Made by a program: the position numbers and the translations under genes. A stretch of DNA of 64,000 nt. It comes from JABWCQ01 sp964587105 (GTDB taxonomy: Bacteria; Electryoneota; RPQS01). The stretch's first letter is position 1, and every line of letters begins with the position of its first letter. The notes beneath the pieces were generated by a model. That model was given only the letters and a program-made list of their open reading frames with translations. It had not been told where the DNA came from and searched no databases. Of the stretch, positions 41,140-49,191 are shown piece after piece. The stretch is from assembly GCA_964587105.1 (NCBI GenBank), contig CAZPKG010000006.1, forward strand, positions 62,001 to 126,000. The letters run 5' to 3'.

Positions 41140-41160
41140 GTCGAGCCTCCCAGCTCGATA
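41140..41160. repeat. TCGAGCCTCCCAGCTCGA palindrome
   Basis: Close relative of TCGAGCCTCCGGCTCGA at 4121-4140; both follow the sequence TA(A/G)G. Confidence 0.6.
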
Positions 41161-41164
41161 CAAA

Positions 41165-41189
41165 AAAGCCGAGGTAAGCCCTCGGCTTT
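41165..41189 (+). terminator. Rho-independent terminator of the ECF operon
   Basis: AAAGCCGAGG (41165-41174) pairs with CCTCGGCTTT (41180-41189); A-run before, TTTAT after. The stem sequence is nearly the same as that of the terminator at 37611-37636. Confidence 0.75.
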
Positions 41190-41334
41190 ATCTAATTCCG
41201 CTCGTAGTAGCAGGGCTTGCCCTGCTTTCCGTCACATTGTGGGAGCGGCTGGCCCTGTTCCTTATAAGAATATACTCGCGGCACACACACGGGTGCAGCC
41301 ACGTGGACGGGGTTTCACTTTTCCAAGTGTTAGT

Positions 41335-42066
41335 TTAGTGTGGTCTAGGCCCAATATTAACCCAAAGCGTGTACTGTGACCCATCGCGCTCCAAGTGCAC
41401 CTTTCGACAGGCGTTCATTTTTGTTCCCGCTTCATCATAACCCATAAGGTCCCAGTCACCCCAATTGCAATGTTCGGCAAAAGTGAACCATCGATCATCA
41501 CCAACCGTTTCCTTTGGCAAAAAGTTAGCCTTGTCGTTTTTTAAGTCGGGTTCTCGTTTAAGTTTCACCGCAAAAACACCCGGGCAGTCGTCACTGTTTT
41601 CGAGATCGTTTTCCTCTATGAGCTTATGCGCAGCCCAACAAGCCGCTCTTACGTCAGCGCTTTCTTGACCTTTACAAAGAGAATCAAGGCCTCTTTGCAG
41701 TTTTGGACCCCAATTGACGTTGTCACTTTCCATGAGGTACACTGTCACTAAGCATTCTTCATTTACATCGAGTTCAGCGGTATACAGATATAGGTCCCGA
41801 TTATCTTTATTTAACTCAAGTCTTTGCTCAGGTGAAATGTCCCAGTGGTTTTCCTTATTGGGACCTTTCTCCACCGTAATTGTCTCTTCTTGGCCGTTTG
41901 AATACTTTGCATTGACCACAAAATAGAGCTCATCTTGTGAGGTTTCCGTAATCTTGTCGCAATAGATGTAGTCAATGACAAGAGCCACGGAAGCCTTAGC
42001 CAATGCCTGATTACAAAGGATTAAGGAATGAACGATAATCGTTGTAAGCAAACCAGCTGTTTTCAT
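41335..42066 (-). CDS. Secreted Cys-containing protein of unknown function
   Basis: 243 residues with a signal peptide (MKTAGLLTTIIVHSLILCNQALA) and an excellent ribosome site (GGGAGG) seven bases before the ATG at 42066. The mature part has about eight Cys, probably in disulfides, and begins with a beta-rich region (VALVIDYIYCDKITETSQDELYFVVNAKYSNG). Next comes a short helical segment (VRAACWAAHKLIEEND), then another beta region. I recognise no family. It is more AT-rich than most genes here and stands alone between intergenic stretches, which suggests an acquired gene. Confidence 0.7.
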   Translation of the reverse strand: MKTAGLLTTIIVHSLILCNQALAKASVALVIDYIYCDKITETSQDELYFVVNAKYSNGQEETITVEKGPNKENHWDISPEQRLELNKDNRDLYLYTAELDVNEECLVTVYLMESDNVNWGPKLQRGLDSLCKGQESADVRAACWAAHKLIEENDLENSDDCPGVFAVKLKREPDLKNDKANFLPKETVGDDRWFTFAEHCNWGDWDLMGYDEAGTKMNACRKVHLERDGSQYTLWVNIGPRPH

Positions 42067-42512
42067 TTGATCCTCCCAGATCGATTGTTTATCAAAATAC
42101 TCTAATGACGGTCTTGAACATCTTACTGCAAACTCCCTGAACGGGTTCCAATTGACAGAGTTGTTCCCAACTCATATTCTCGCTGTTAGCACCTTTGCGA
42201 GTACATAGATCAGCTTTCTAAATAGAAGTCATAGGTTCGTAGGGATAGCATTTGATATATGTATATTCCGAAAATCTCAAGTGTTTTGTCTTCCAGTAGC
42301 AAAGCAAAGGGATCTTGTAAATGGAGGCTATATCCCAAGCATCGCCTTCAACCATTGCCGGGAACGTAAGTAATATTGCCAACGCAACCGGATTCTTACG
42401 GGATGACAGAGAAGGAGCCCTTAGCGCCCCGGAACGCCTCCCAATCGCTCTTTTTTTTCATAAATCTAATGCACAATTATATTTGTTAAGTTCAATAAAA
42501 CGAAATTGGCTG

Positions 42513-42541
42513 TTGCGCATCCGTTCAAATTATTGTATATT
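42513..42541 (+). promoter_or_regulatory. Sigma70-like promoter before the candidate RNA
   Basis: TTGCGC (42513-42518), 17 bases, TATATT (42536-42541). Transcription would start near 42548. Confidence 0.45.
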
Positions 42542-42547
42542 GTTACC

Positions 42548-42790
42548 AGCTAATCGACCAAAACCCCTCCCGGAGGAACCCGGCGGAAAAGGCCAACCGC
42601 ACGGCCTGAACGGAGGGCTGAGGAGAATCAGCACGTAATTGCCGTTCATAAAAACATAACTTAAGTACCCCCGGGGAAAAGCAGATCTACTATTGAAGAC
42701 GGCCCGCATCGAACATCCATATACGACACAAAAGAACGGCGACTCTCTCAAGCCGCCGCGTCAGCGAAACAAAGGGTGCGTTACACGCAC
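42548..42790 (+). ncRNA. Candidate structured small RNA
   Basis: It follows a promoter-like sequence. The outer stem CCCTCC (42566-42571) / GGAGGG (42613-42618) encloses AGGCC (42591-42595) / GGCCT (42604-42608). Directly after is GCTGA / TCAGC (42618-42633) with loop GGAGAA. A hairpin GTGCGT-TAC-ACGCAC at 42776-42790 could end it. No known RNA family is recognised, and both ends are uncertain. Confidence 0.3.
42737..42790 (-). terminator. Hairpins after the pirin gene
   Basis: On the minus strand GTGCGT-GTA-ACGCAC directly follows the pirin stop and is followed by CCCTTTGTTT. A second hairpin (CGGCGGCT / AGTCGCCG, 42737-42758) is followed by TTCTTTTG. Confidence 0.55.
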
Positions 42791-43489
42791 TTAGTTTAGA
42801 TCAAATAACAAGAACTCTCCGCCGCCATCCCCACCGACAAATGCGAGGGCTGTCTCATCTGAGATTGCTGCTCCGTCACCTGCGGAAAGTTCATTTCCGT
42901 TGACCGTTAATTTCCCTTTTGTGACCTGAATCCACGCATGACGTTTTTCGGCAATCGTGTAGGCGAGTGATTTGCCTTTCTCGAGTTTGCCTAAATACAG
43001 ACTCGCATCCTGATGCATCTGCATCGTCCCGTCACGGCCATCGGATGAAACAACCAAGTTCAGTTTGTTGGCCGAGTCTCCATTCAGGGCGGGCCGCTGA
43101 TCGTAGCCGGGCGTGTGCCCCTTCTTATCCGGGAAAATCCAGATTTGATAGAGGTGCGTCCACGTCTCCGAGTCATTCTTTTCCGCGTGCATGATGCCCG
43201 TGCCGGCATGCATCATCTGAAACTCCCCAGCCCGGATTGCCCCCTTGTTTCCGAGGCTGTCCTGATGAGTCAGCTCGCCCTCCATGACATAGGTGATAAT
43301 CTCCATATTGTCATGCGGATGCAAGCCGAAACCGGACTTTGGAGCGACCTTGTCATCATTGATGACCCGCAGATTCCGGAAATGAATGTGCTCGCGGTCC
43401 TGATAGTCCGCAAAACTGAAGGTGAAGTAACTGTCTAACCAGCCGTGATTTGCATGTCCCCGGTCGGCAGCTTTGCGAATCCGAATCAT
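42791..43489 (-). CDS. Pirin family protein
   Basis: 232 residues, the bicupin size of YhhW-type pirins. Metal-binding cupin motif: GFGLHPHDNMEIITYVMEGELTHQDSLG, then HAGTGIMHAE (three His and one Glu). E. coli YhhW has quercetin dioxygenase activity; the role in most bacteria is unclear. The ribosome site GGGGAGAAA precedes the ATG. The intergenic gap upstream (43490-43542) holds a 13-base inverted repeat that begins in the stop codon of the upstream gene. Confidence 0.9.
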   Translation of the reverse strand: MIRIRKAADRGHANHGWLDSYFTFSFADYQDREHIHFRNLRVINDDKVAPKSGFGLHPHDNMEIITYVMEGELTHQDSLGNKGAIRAGEFQMMHAGTGIMHAEKNDSETWTHLYQIWIFPDKKGHTPGYDQRPALNGDSANKLNLVVSSDGRDGTMQMHQDASLYLGKLEKGKSLAYTIAEKRHAWIQVTKGKLTVNGNELSAGDGAAISDETALAFVGGDGGGEFLLFDLN

Positions 43490-43512
43490 GATTTCTCCCC
43501 AAGATTTGTGAA

Positions 43513-43545
43513 TAGTTTGATATGGATTAGTTCCATATCAAACTA
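43513..43545. promoter_or_regulatory. 13-base perfect inverted repeat before the pirin gene
   Basis: TAGTTTGATATGG / CCATATCAAACTA with a 7-base spacer. The right arm includes the stop codon of the gene at 43543-44661. AT-rich arms without a T-run suit an operator better than a terminator. Confidence 0.5.
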
Positions 43546-44661
43546 ACTCAATTTTGACGGATTAGTTCCCGCCGAGCGCATCTTTTCGGAAATTGTCTTG
43601 ACCGCTATCATCAGACCTGCTTGGTTCCAATGAGAGTCCGTTGTATAGAAGACCTGCTCCGAGGCAGCCACGAGCGGCGCGAATACGTCAACATACTTCA
43701 CCCCGTTTGCCGCAAATCCGTCTTGCAGTCTTGGTATGAAATCGTCATAGGGAACCTCAGTCGCCAAATCATGATACACCGTAATTTTGTTGGGGACAAG
43801 AACGACCCAAAGCTCAATATTGAAGTCATGTAAAAGCCGAACAGACAGCTCGTCCAAGTTGTTTACGATGGCGTGAACATCATCTTCAGAATGCTGATAG
43901 AAATAGCTTAGCGGCGAATCGAAATTTGCCTCATGATAGGAAAACACCATCGGCGGATTAACCGAATAGACCTGGAATCTTGCAGGCATCATTCCTAATT
44001 GGCGAAACTTGAATGTATTTATCGCCTCCATGATGTTGGCCGTCACGACAGAATTACTAAGCAAGTACTGATAACGCTGCTCTACGCCGGTGAACCAAAC
44101 ATCTCGGATATGATAAAAGCTGTTTCGAACATCAATAAGAGAATTGGGGATCGCAGCGGCGGCCTGATTGACTTCAACTTCAGATTCAGGTTCGTAGTGG
44201 CGATAGAAGTACATGATGTTCCGTTCGACACACTCGAGGATTAAGACTCTCTTTTCACTCGATCGCGCGACGCCTGCTCGCCGTAAATACGAAACAGGAA
44301 AACGTTGAGGATCGCCTTCACGGATCCAAAACATCGGTTGTCCGAGTTCGATGGTGAGTTCATCGGCAAAAGGATGGCGATTTCCTCCCGTTCGCAAAAA
44401 ACTGTCACCCATCAAGAAGATTTTTGCGCTGTCCGCAGTCGTGTACGGGCTACCTTGCCAACGCGGCAGCGGATGGGGGCCCAACTCAGCTTTGAAGTCC
44501 AGCACACCAAGTTCGGCATAGAGATCGCCGTATTTCACCGCGCCTTCCACAAGCCAATCATTAACGACACGGAACTTGGTTGCGAAGAAGACCACTCCGC
44601 ATACAATAGCGACGCCGAACAAAAATGCTTTGAATATTTTGTCGCGCACAGCGAGTCGCAC
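43543..44661 (-). CDS. AlgX/AlgJ-like SGNH O-acetyltransferase partner
   Basis: 372 residues if it starts at GTG 44661, two bases after the MBOAT stop. An upstream start (44748) would overlap that gene by 85 bases; GTG at 44649 is another option. One N-terminal membrane anchor (FLFGVAIVCGVVFFATKF). SGNH-type motifs: KIFLMGDSFLRTGG (nucleophile Ser block) and YTTDSHWNQAGLMIA (catalytic Asp-x-x-His). AlgX/AlgJ proteins take acetyl from the MBOAT partner and place it on a periplasmic polysaccharide. The adjacent MBOAT gene supports this. The polymer is not known. Confidence 0.82.
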   Translation of the reverse strand: MRLAVRDKIFKAFLFGVAIVCGVVFFATKFRVVNDWLVEGAVKYGDLYAELGVLDFKAELGPHPLPRWQGSPYTTADSAKIFLMGDSFLRTGGNRHPFADELTIELGQPMFWIREGDPQRFPVSYLRRAGVARSSEKRVLILECVERNIMYFYRHYEPESEVEVNQAAAAIPNSLIDVRNSFYHIRDVWFTGVEQRYQYLLSNSVVTANIMEAINTFKFRQLGMMPARFQVYSVNPPMVFSYHEANFDSPLSYFYQHSEDDVHAIVNNLDELSVRLLHDFNIELWVVLVPNKITVYHDLATEVPYDDFIPRLQDGFAANGVKYVDVFAPLVAASEQVFYTTDSHWNQAGLMIAVKTISEKMRSAGTNPSKLS

Positions 44662-44663
44662 TC

Positions 44664-46100
44664 TTAGAATTGGAAATAGATAAAGTCTTGCCCTGAAAAG
44701 GCGCCCAGCAAAATAATTGCCGCCAGAAGGGAAACATAGGCGGGCCACCTGATCGCAGGATGCCAGTTTGACAGTCGAACGCGGAAGGATTTTCTTTCGT
44801 GCAGAACATCAATGCAGAACAGCAGCAATACAACCGGAATTGCAACGGCTGCAAGAAATGGCGGAGCCTTCATTGAAGGGGAAGCGGCCGCACCGCTGAA
44901 GATTCTTCCAATGATTGTGAGTGCGTCTGACATGCTCGAAGCCCGGAAAAATATCCACGTCAAGACCACGAGGTGAAACACCAAAAAGACTTGAATGGCT
45001 TTGCGCGCGGGGCTTTCTTCTCCGAGTTTGAAGAACTCCGCAAATTTCGTTCGCGCGGAAAGTGTTGCGCGCGACGTGATCAAAAACAGTCCGTGCAAGG
45101 CGCCCCACACGACGAACGTCCAATTCGCGCCGTGCCACAATCCGCTCAGAACGAACACGGTCATGGTATTAAACACCGTCCGCCACTGACTGCCGCGACT
45201 TCCGCCCAAAGGTTTGTAGAGATAGTCGCGAAACCACGTTGACAACGAAATGTGCCAGCGCTGCCAGAATTCGCGAATTGATCGCGCAAGGTAGGGCCGC
45301 CTGAAGTTCGTCATCAAATCGTAACCCATAATTCGCGCGGCGCCGATTGCAATATCGGAATAGGCTGAGAAATCGCAGTAGATTTGAATGGCAAAGCAAT
45401 AGGTTGCCATTGCCAATTGCGCGCCGCTGGCCTCATTTGGACTGGCATAGATCTGATTTACGAACGGCGCAAGCCTGTCCGCAATCACGAGCTTCTTGAA
45501 GAATCCCCACATCATCAGTTTGGCTCCGTCGGCAATGCGACGGTAGTCAATCTCATGGCGGTCACGGAATTGTGGTAGCAGATGAGATGAACGTTCGATC
45601 GGCCCTGCTACAAGCTGGGGAAAGAACGATACATAAAGTGCGAAACGCGCGAGATTCTTTTCGGGCGGGGTTTCTCCTCGATACACGTCAATCGTGTAAC
45701 TCATGGACTGAAAAGTGTAAAAAGAAATCCCGACCGGCAGCAAAAGATGGAACAGTGGCTGCTCATGGATCAGATTCAGCGGCACAAGCAGGTCATTCAG
45801 CGCCCCGATAAAGAAATCGAGGTACTTGAACAGGAACAGCATTCCCAGATTGGTGGCGACGCTGCAGAGGAGCCACAGCTTTCGCTTCCAAATTGTCTTA
45901 GCTGATCCGATAATCCGTCCAGCATAATAGTCTATGACCGTTGTGAAGAGCATGAGCAGAGCATACTCAACTTTCCAACAGGCATAGAAATAGTACGATG
46001 CAAAGAGCAGCATCACCCACCGGAATTTTTGCGGCAGATAGAAATACAGCCCTACGACGAGCGGAAAAAATATTAAGAATTGAAGTGAGTTAAACAGCAC
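44664..46100 (-). CDS. MBOAT O-acyltransferase (AlgI family)
   Basis: 478 residues with about ten to eleven membrane segments. Conserved AlgI/DltB features: MLFNSLQFLIFFPLVVGLYF at the start, LLPVGISFYTFQSMSYTIDVYRG, LVAGPIERSSHLLPQF, YCDFSAYSDIAIGAARIMGY, REFWQRWHISLSTWFRDYLY and the catalytic His in LSGLWHGANWTFVVWG. It moves acyl (acetyl) groups across the inner membrane for polysaccharide O-acetylation. It forms an operon with the AlgX-like gene. Two small hairpins lie in its leader (46144-46162, 46182-46198). Confidence 0.92.
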   Translation of the reverse strand: MLFNSLQFLIFFPLVVGLYFYLPQKFRWVMLLFASYYFYACWKVEYALLMLFTTVIDYYAGRIIGSAKTIWKRKLWLLCSVATNLGMLFLFKYLDFFIGALNDLLVPLNLIHEQPLFHLLLPVGISFYTFQSMSYTIDVYRGETPPEKNLARFALYVSFFPQLVAGPIERSSHLLPQFRDRHEIDYRRIADGAKLMMWGFFKKLVIADRLAPFVNQIYASPNEASGAQLAMATYCFAIQIYCDFSAYSDIAIGAARIMGYDLMTNFRRPYLARSIREFWQRWHISLSTWFRDYLYKPLGGSRGSQWRTVFNTMTVFVLSGLWHGANWTFVVWGALHGLFLITSRATLSARTKFAEFFKLGEESPARKAIQVFLVFHLVVLTWIFFRASSMSDALTIIGRIFSGAAASPSMKAPPFLAAVAIPVVLLLFCIDVLHERKSFRVRLSNWHPAIRWPAYVSLLAAIILLGAFSGQDFIYFQF

Positions 46101-46235
46101 GACGTGGCGGCGTGTGGAGGGAGCGGGTCAGGCAAAAGAGAAAGGGCAGACGAAACCTGCCCAGGACACGAAGTTCAAGTTAGCCTGTATAGCAGGCTCA
46201 AGCATAGAACTTTTGGCGCGGAGCGTATGTAAAAT

Positions 46236-46262
46236 ACAAAAACGCCCAACCTTGGGTGGGCA
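46236..46262 (-). terminator. Probable terminator of the sigma-hicBA operon
   Basis: On the minus strand GCCCA / TGGGC (46244-46262, 8-9 base loop) is followed by GTTTTTG. The stem is short, so efficiency is uncertain. Confidence 0.5.
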
Positions 46263-46271
46263 TTACTTTGA

Positions 46272-46511
46272 TCAAAGCTTGGATAGTATCTGTTCGGCAG
46301 GAATACCGAGTTTCGACTCGCAAACGCGGAGAACCATACGAATTACGCCAATCGATATTGACCGATGATCAGGAATAGTAAGATGACATTCCGGCGGTCC
46401 GGGATGCGTAAGCGTAATGTGGCTTCCTGTTTGGCGTGATTCGACAAACCCGACTGACTTCAGAACGCGAATTAAGTCTTCCGGTCTGACATCCCGAGGC
46501 AAATGCACCAT
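46272..46511 (-). CDS. hicA: HicA-family mRNA interferase toxin
   Basis: 79 residues of the double-stranded-RNA-binding-like HicA fold. Conserved residues: LIRVLKSVGFVESRQTGSHITLTHP with the catalytic His, then HLTIPDHRSISIGVIRMVLR. HicA cleaves mRNA and halts translation unless bound by HicB. Its start lies three bases after the hicB stop. The order here is antitoxin first, toxin second. Confidence 0.88.
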   Translation of the reverse strand: MVHLPRDVRPEDLIRVLKSVGFVESRQTGSHITLTHPGPPECHLTIPDHRSISIGVIRMVLRVCESKLGIPAEQILSKL

Positions 46512-46514
46512 GTA

Positions 46515-46763
46515 CTACGACGCTCGATTGAGAACTGAATGATCTGTTTCGAGAACCTCTTCGCGCATGAACAGAATTCGAATCACTTTTGGTTGATCAG
46601 GTGCATCGCCAAAATAACAATGGACAGCATCTTTGAGCATCGCCTTCAAGTCTTCCCAGTCTTCACCCTGAGTAAAGATGTTAACTCCGAGTGCTTTGGC
46701 CCAGTAACCGCCCTCTTCGGCCTCGCGCACTTCAAAAATTATTTCTGTTCCCGTTGATGTCAT
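46515..46763 (-). CDS. hicB: HicB-like antitoxin
   Basis: 82 residues. N-terminal partial RNase-H-like fold as in HicB: IIFEVREAEEGGYWAKALGVNIFTQGEDWEDLKAMLKDAVHCYFGD. The C-terminus is short and has no ribbon-helix-helix DNA-binding part, so autoregulation may be weak or absent. Its start codon overlaps the stop of the main sigma factor gene (46760-46763). Its expression is thus tied to that gene. Confidence 0.8.
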   Translation of the reverse strand: MTSTGTEIIFEVREAEEGGYWAKALGVNIFTQGEDWEDLKAMLKDAVHCYFGDAPDQPKVIRILFMREEVLETDHSVLNRAS

Positions 46764-47596
46764 CCCAGATAACTCCGGAGCGAATTGGATCTTGACGCGT
46801 GACGCAATCTCCGCAGAGCTTTTTCTTTGATCTGGCGGACGCGTTCACGGGTAAGTTTGAAGAGTTCGCCGATCTCTTCGAGAGTGAGCGGATGCTCGCG
46901 GTCGAGACCGAAATACAAGCGAATGACTTCGGCTTCGCGCGGAGTTAGGGACGACAACGAACGCTCGATATCCTGACGGAGCGATTCCTTCATCAAGCTC
47001 GAATCCGGCGGCGGCTGAGTGTCGTTATGGACGATATCAAGCAGGCGGTTGTCTTCGCCTTGCGCGAATGGCGCGTCGATCGAAAGATGGCGGCCTGACA
47101 TGCGAAGAGTGTCCGTCACTTCGTAGGCCGAAATGTCCAACGCCTCAGCAATCTCCATAGCAGTGGGCTCTCGCTCGTACTCTTGCTCGAGTGTCGAGAA
47201 GGTCTTGCCGATCTTGTTCAGGGCACCGACACGGTTCAGCGGGAGGCGCACAACGCGGGACTGCTCAGCCAGAGCCTGAAGGATACTTTGGCGAATCCAC
47301 CAGACGGCGTAGGAAATAAATTTGTAGCCTCTCGTCTCATCAAACCTCTTCGCGGCTTTGATCAGGCCGAGGTTGCCCTCGTTGATCAAATCTCCCAGCG
47401 AAAGTCCTTGATTTTGATACTGTTTCGCAACGGAGACCACGAATCGAAGATTGGCTTTGGTCAGCTTTTCGAGAGCAATCTGATCACCCTTGCGAATCCT
47501 TTTGGCAAGCTTAATCTCCTCATCAGGGGTCAAAAGAGCGACTTCACCAATTTCCTGGAGGTATCGTTCAAGGCTCTGATTGGCGCGAATATTCAT
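46760..47596 (-). CDS. rpoD: Primary sigma factor RpoD/SigA, short type
   Basis: 278 residues. Regions 1.2 (SLERYLQEIGEVALLTPDEEIKLAKRI), 2 (LSLGDLINEGNLGLIKAAKRFDETRGYKFISYAVWWIRQSI), 3 (AMEIAEALDISAYEVTDTLR) and 4 (LTPREAEVIRLYFGLDREHPLTLEEIGELFKLTRERVRQIKEKALRRLR) are complete. There is no long region 1.1 or non-conserved insert. This short form is the housekeeping sigma in Bacteroidetes/Chlorobi and relatives, so it supports an FCB affiliation. The promoters found in the window (TTGACA/TATATT type) fit a sigma70-like specificity. No good ribosome site precedes the ATG. Confidence 0.93.
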   Translation of the reverse strand: MNIRANQSLERYLQEIGEVALLTPDEEIKLAKRIRKGDQIALEKLTKANLRFVVSVAKQYQNQGLSLGDLINEGNLGLIKAAKRFDETRGYKFISYAVWWIRQSILQALAEQSRVVRLPLNRVGALNKIGKTFSTLEQEYEREPTAMEIAEALDISAYEVTDTLRMSGRHLSIDAPFAQGEDNRLLDIVHNDTQPPPDSSLMKESLRQDIERSLSSLTPREAEVIRLYFGLDREHPLTLEEIGELFKLTRERVRQIKEKALRRLRHASRSNSLRSYLG

Positions 47597-47753
47597 GTAA
47601 GGTGTTGGGAAGGAGTGATTTAGGGGGAAATTGGGTCCGGTAAGGACGTATTAACCTATTACTCGAAGAACGCTCCCTGTCAAGCAAAGGTTCCCGTAGC
47701 AAACCGGAGTTTAGTGATTTCCTCTCAGAGTGGCAACTCTTGGAGTTAGATAC

Positions 47754-47782
47754 TTGACTAAGAGGTCTCGAACTTCTATATT
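47754..47782 (+). promoter_or_regulatory. Sigma70 promoter of the lipoprotein gene
   Basis: TTGACT (47754-47759), 17 bases, TATATT (47777-47782), about 42 bases before the ATG at 47824. Confidence 0.7.
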
Positions 47783-47823
47783 TCGCATTGCGTCTCTTTT
47801 CACAAAGCTAACTGGGAAAAACA

Positions 47824-49077
47824 ATGTTTCTGTCTAATAAGCTTCGAATTAGTCTGATTGCACTTTTGCTGGCTGCGGCCACGATGTTTGTGGTAAGCTG
47901 CGAAGATGACGGTGACGACAGCAATCCGCCGACGACCGGGACTCTGCGCGGTACAGCAATTTTTCATGGTGACTGGCCGGACTCCGGCGCGGTGCAGCTT
48001 TCGATATTTGAAAACTGGAATATCAGTGCCGGTAACTGTTCATGGTGTGTGAATGCGGCAGGCGGCCCTCCGGCATACTATACAGCGCAAGGTTATTTTG
48101 CGGATCCCGATCCGACTAACAGCAGCGATGCGGATACGCTGACCTTTGAAATCACGGGAATCTCCCTCGGAACGTACAACTCAATCGTCACGGGCTGGCG
48201 CGCACCGACTGTCAGTGACATCGCTTGTGATGAGCCTGTGGTTGGAATGTACGGCGGTAATCCATTGGTGAATGACTCGCTACCGACGGCAGTTGTGTTC
48301 AGCGAAGGTTCAGCAGTGCAGACGATTACGATTGAAACTTACTTTGATTACTTCCTGCCAGTACCGGGCTGCAATGATCGTGGTCGGATTGAAGGCTCGG
48401 TGCGTCTGGCTGGAACGTATCCGGATGGTGGATTGCTGGTGATGCTCACGACTTTTCCTGTCAGTGGTTGGAACCCCGTTATGGGCCAGCCGACGGCATA
48501 CTACATTATGGAGTCTGCAGTCGATACGAATTTCCGTTTCACTCCGCCGTTTGGTAACTACTATCTCTCCGTGTTTAGTGCATCACCGCCGCCGAATCCA
48601 ACTTTTTGGTATGGCAGCTATGGTATTCTCACGCAACTTGGACCCTCACCGCTCGTGACGGATTCGCGTCCTGACATGATCGTGATAAATGAAACGACAC
48701 CGAGCGTTGATGAGTTGCTGATTAAGGCCTACTCACCTGCACCGCACTACATTAGCGGTAACGTGACGTTTACAGGCACTCGCCCGGAGGTCGGTTTGTT
48801 GGTAATGGTCACAACGACGCCGGTTTCTCCAATTGCTCCACCGCAAGGCGCACCGCTCGGTTACTTCCTGATTTCCGATGAAACTGAAACGCAATATGCC
48901 ATCAGTGGTATGCCGGAAGGAACGTACTACGTTTCGCTGTGGAATAACGTGCAAGGCCCCGGCTCGACATGCTACGGCGCCTATGGCTATACCACAGGCA
49001 GTGACCCTGATCCCGATCCGGTCGTGATCGACGGTGCGAGCAACTACGGCCGCACGGGCATCAACGTCAGCAACTAA
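47824..49077 (+). CDS. Lipoprotein of three repeated beta domains
   Basis: 417 residues. The lipoprotein signal ends MFVVSC, followed by an Asp-rich tether. Three copies of a domain of about 130 residues start GTLRGTAIFHGDWPDSGAV, GRIEGSVRLAGTYPDGGLL and HYISGNVTFTGTRPEVGLL. Each contains a middle YY(I/T)-type and a final SxWYGxYG-type element. The fold looks like a carboxypeptidase-regulatory/prealbumin-like sandwich. It has its own promoter and terminator. It is probably anchored on the outer membrane near the TonB receptor encoded next. The function is unknown. Confidence 0.78.
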   Translation: MFLSNKLRISLIALLLAAATMFVVSCEDDGDDSNPPTTGTLRGTAIFHGDWPDSGAVQLSIFENWNISAGNCSWCVNAAGGPPAYYTAQGYFADPDPTNSSDADTLTFEITGISLGTYNSIVTGWRAPTVSDIACDEPVVGMYGGNPLVNDSLPTAVVFSEGSAVQTITIETYFDYFLPVPGCNDRGRIEGSVRLAGTYPDGGLLVMLTTFPVSGWNPVMGQPTAYYIMESAVDTNFRFTPPFGNYYLSVFSASPPPNPTFWYGSYGILTQLGPSPLVTDSRPDMIVINETTPSVDELLIKAYSPAPHYISGNVTFTGTRPEVGLLVMVTTTPVSPIAPPQGAPLGYFLISDETETQYAISGMPEGTYYVSLWNNVQGPGSTCYGAYGYTTGSDPDPDPVVIDGASNYGRTGINVSN

Positions 49078-49110
49078 GGTTTCGTTTTTCCGCCAGATTG
49101 ATTATCTTAG

Positions 49111-49136
49111 AGGGGCCGTCTGGAAAGACGGCCCCT
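49111..49136 (+). terminator. Rho-independent terminator of the lipoprotein gene
   Basis: Perfect 11-base stem AGGGGCCGTCT / AGACGGCCCCT, loop GGAA, followed by TGAATTT. Confidence 0.8.
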
Positions 49137-49160
49137 TGAATTTATCGACCACGGTGAACA

Positions 49161-49187
49161 CGGGCGGATTGCCATCCGCCCCTACAA
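49161..49187. repeat. GGGCGGATTGCCATCCGCCC palindrome
   Basis: GGGCGGATTGCCATCCGCCC then CTACA. It lies five bases ahead of the TonB receptor start, where a ribosome site would be expected. Confidence 0.85.
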
Positions 49188-49191
49188 AATT

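Larger units (their letters stand above)
42067..42790. other. 724-base intergenic region with a candidate structured RNA
   Basis: No credible protein gene; a 105-codon plus-strand frame (42321-42638) looks non-coding. It holds a degenerate repeat near 42390, a T-run near 42452, a sigma70-like promoter (42513-42541) followed by nested hairpins (42566-42633), and hairpins at 42737-42790 next to the pirin stop. Confidence 0.6.

Noticed and set aside
42321..42638. 105-codon plus-strand frame in the long intergenic gap
   Set aside because: No ribosome site, no family resemblance, odd composition; it runs through the hairpins of the candidate RNA.
46144..46198. Riboswitch in the leader of the MBOAT gene
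   Set aside because: Two short hairpins exist (GGGCAG/CTGCCC and AGCCTG/CAGGCT), but no known aptamer sequence is present.
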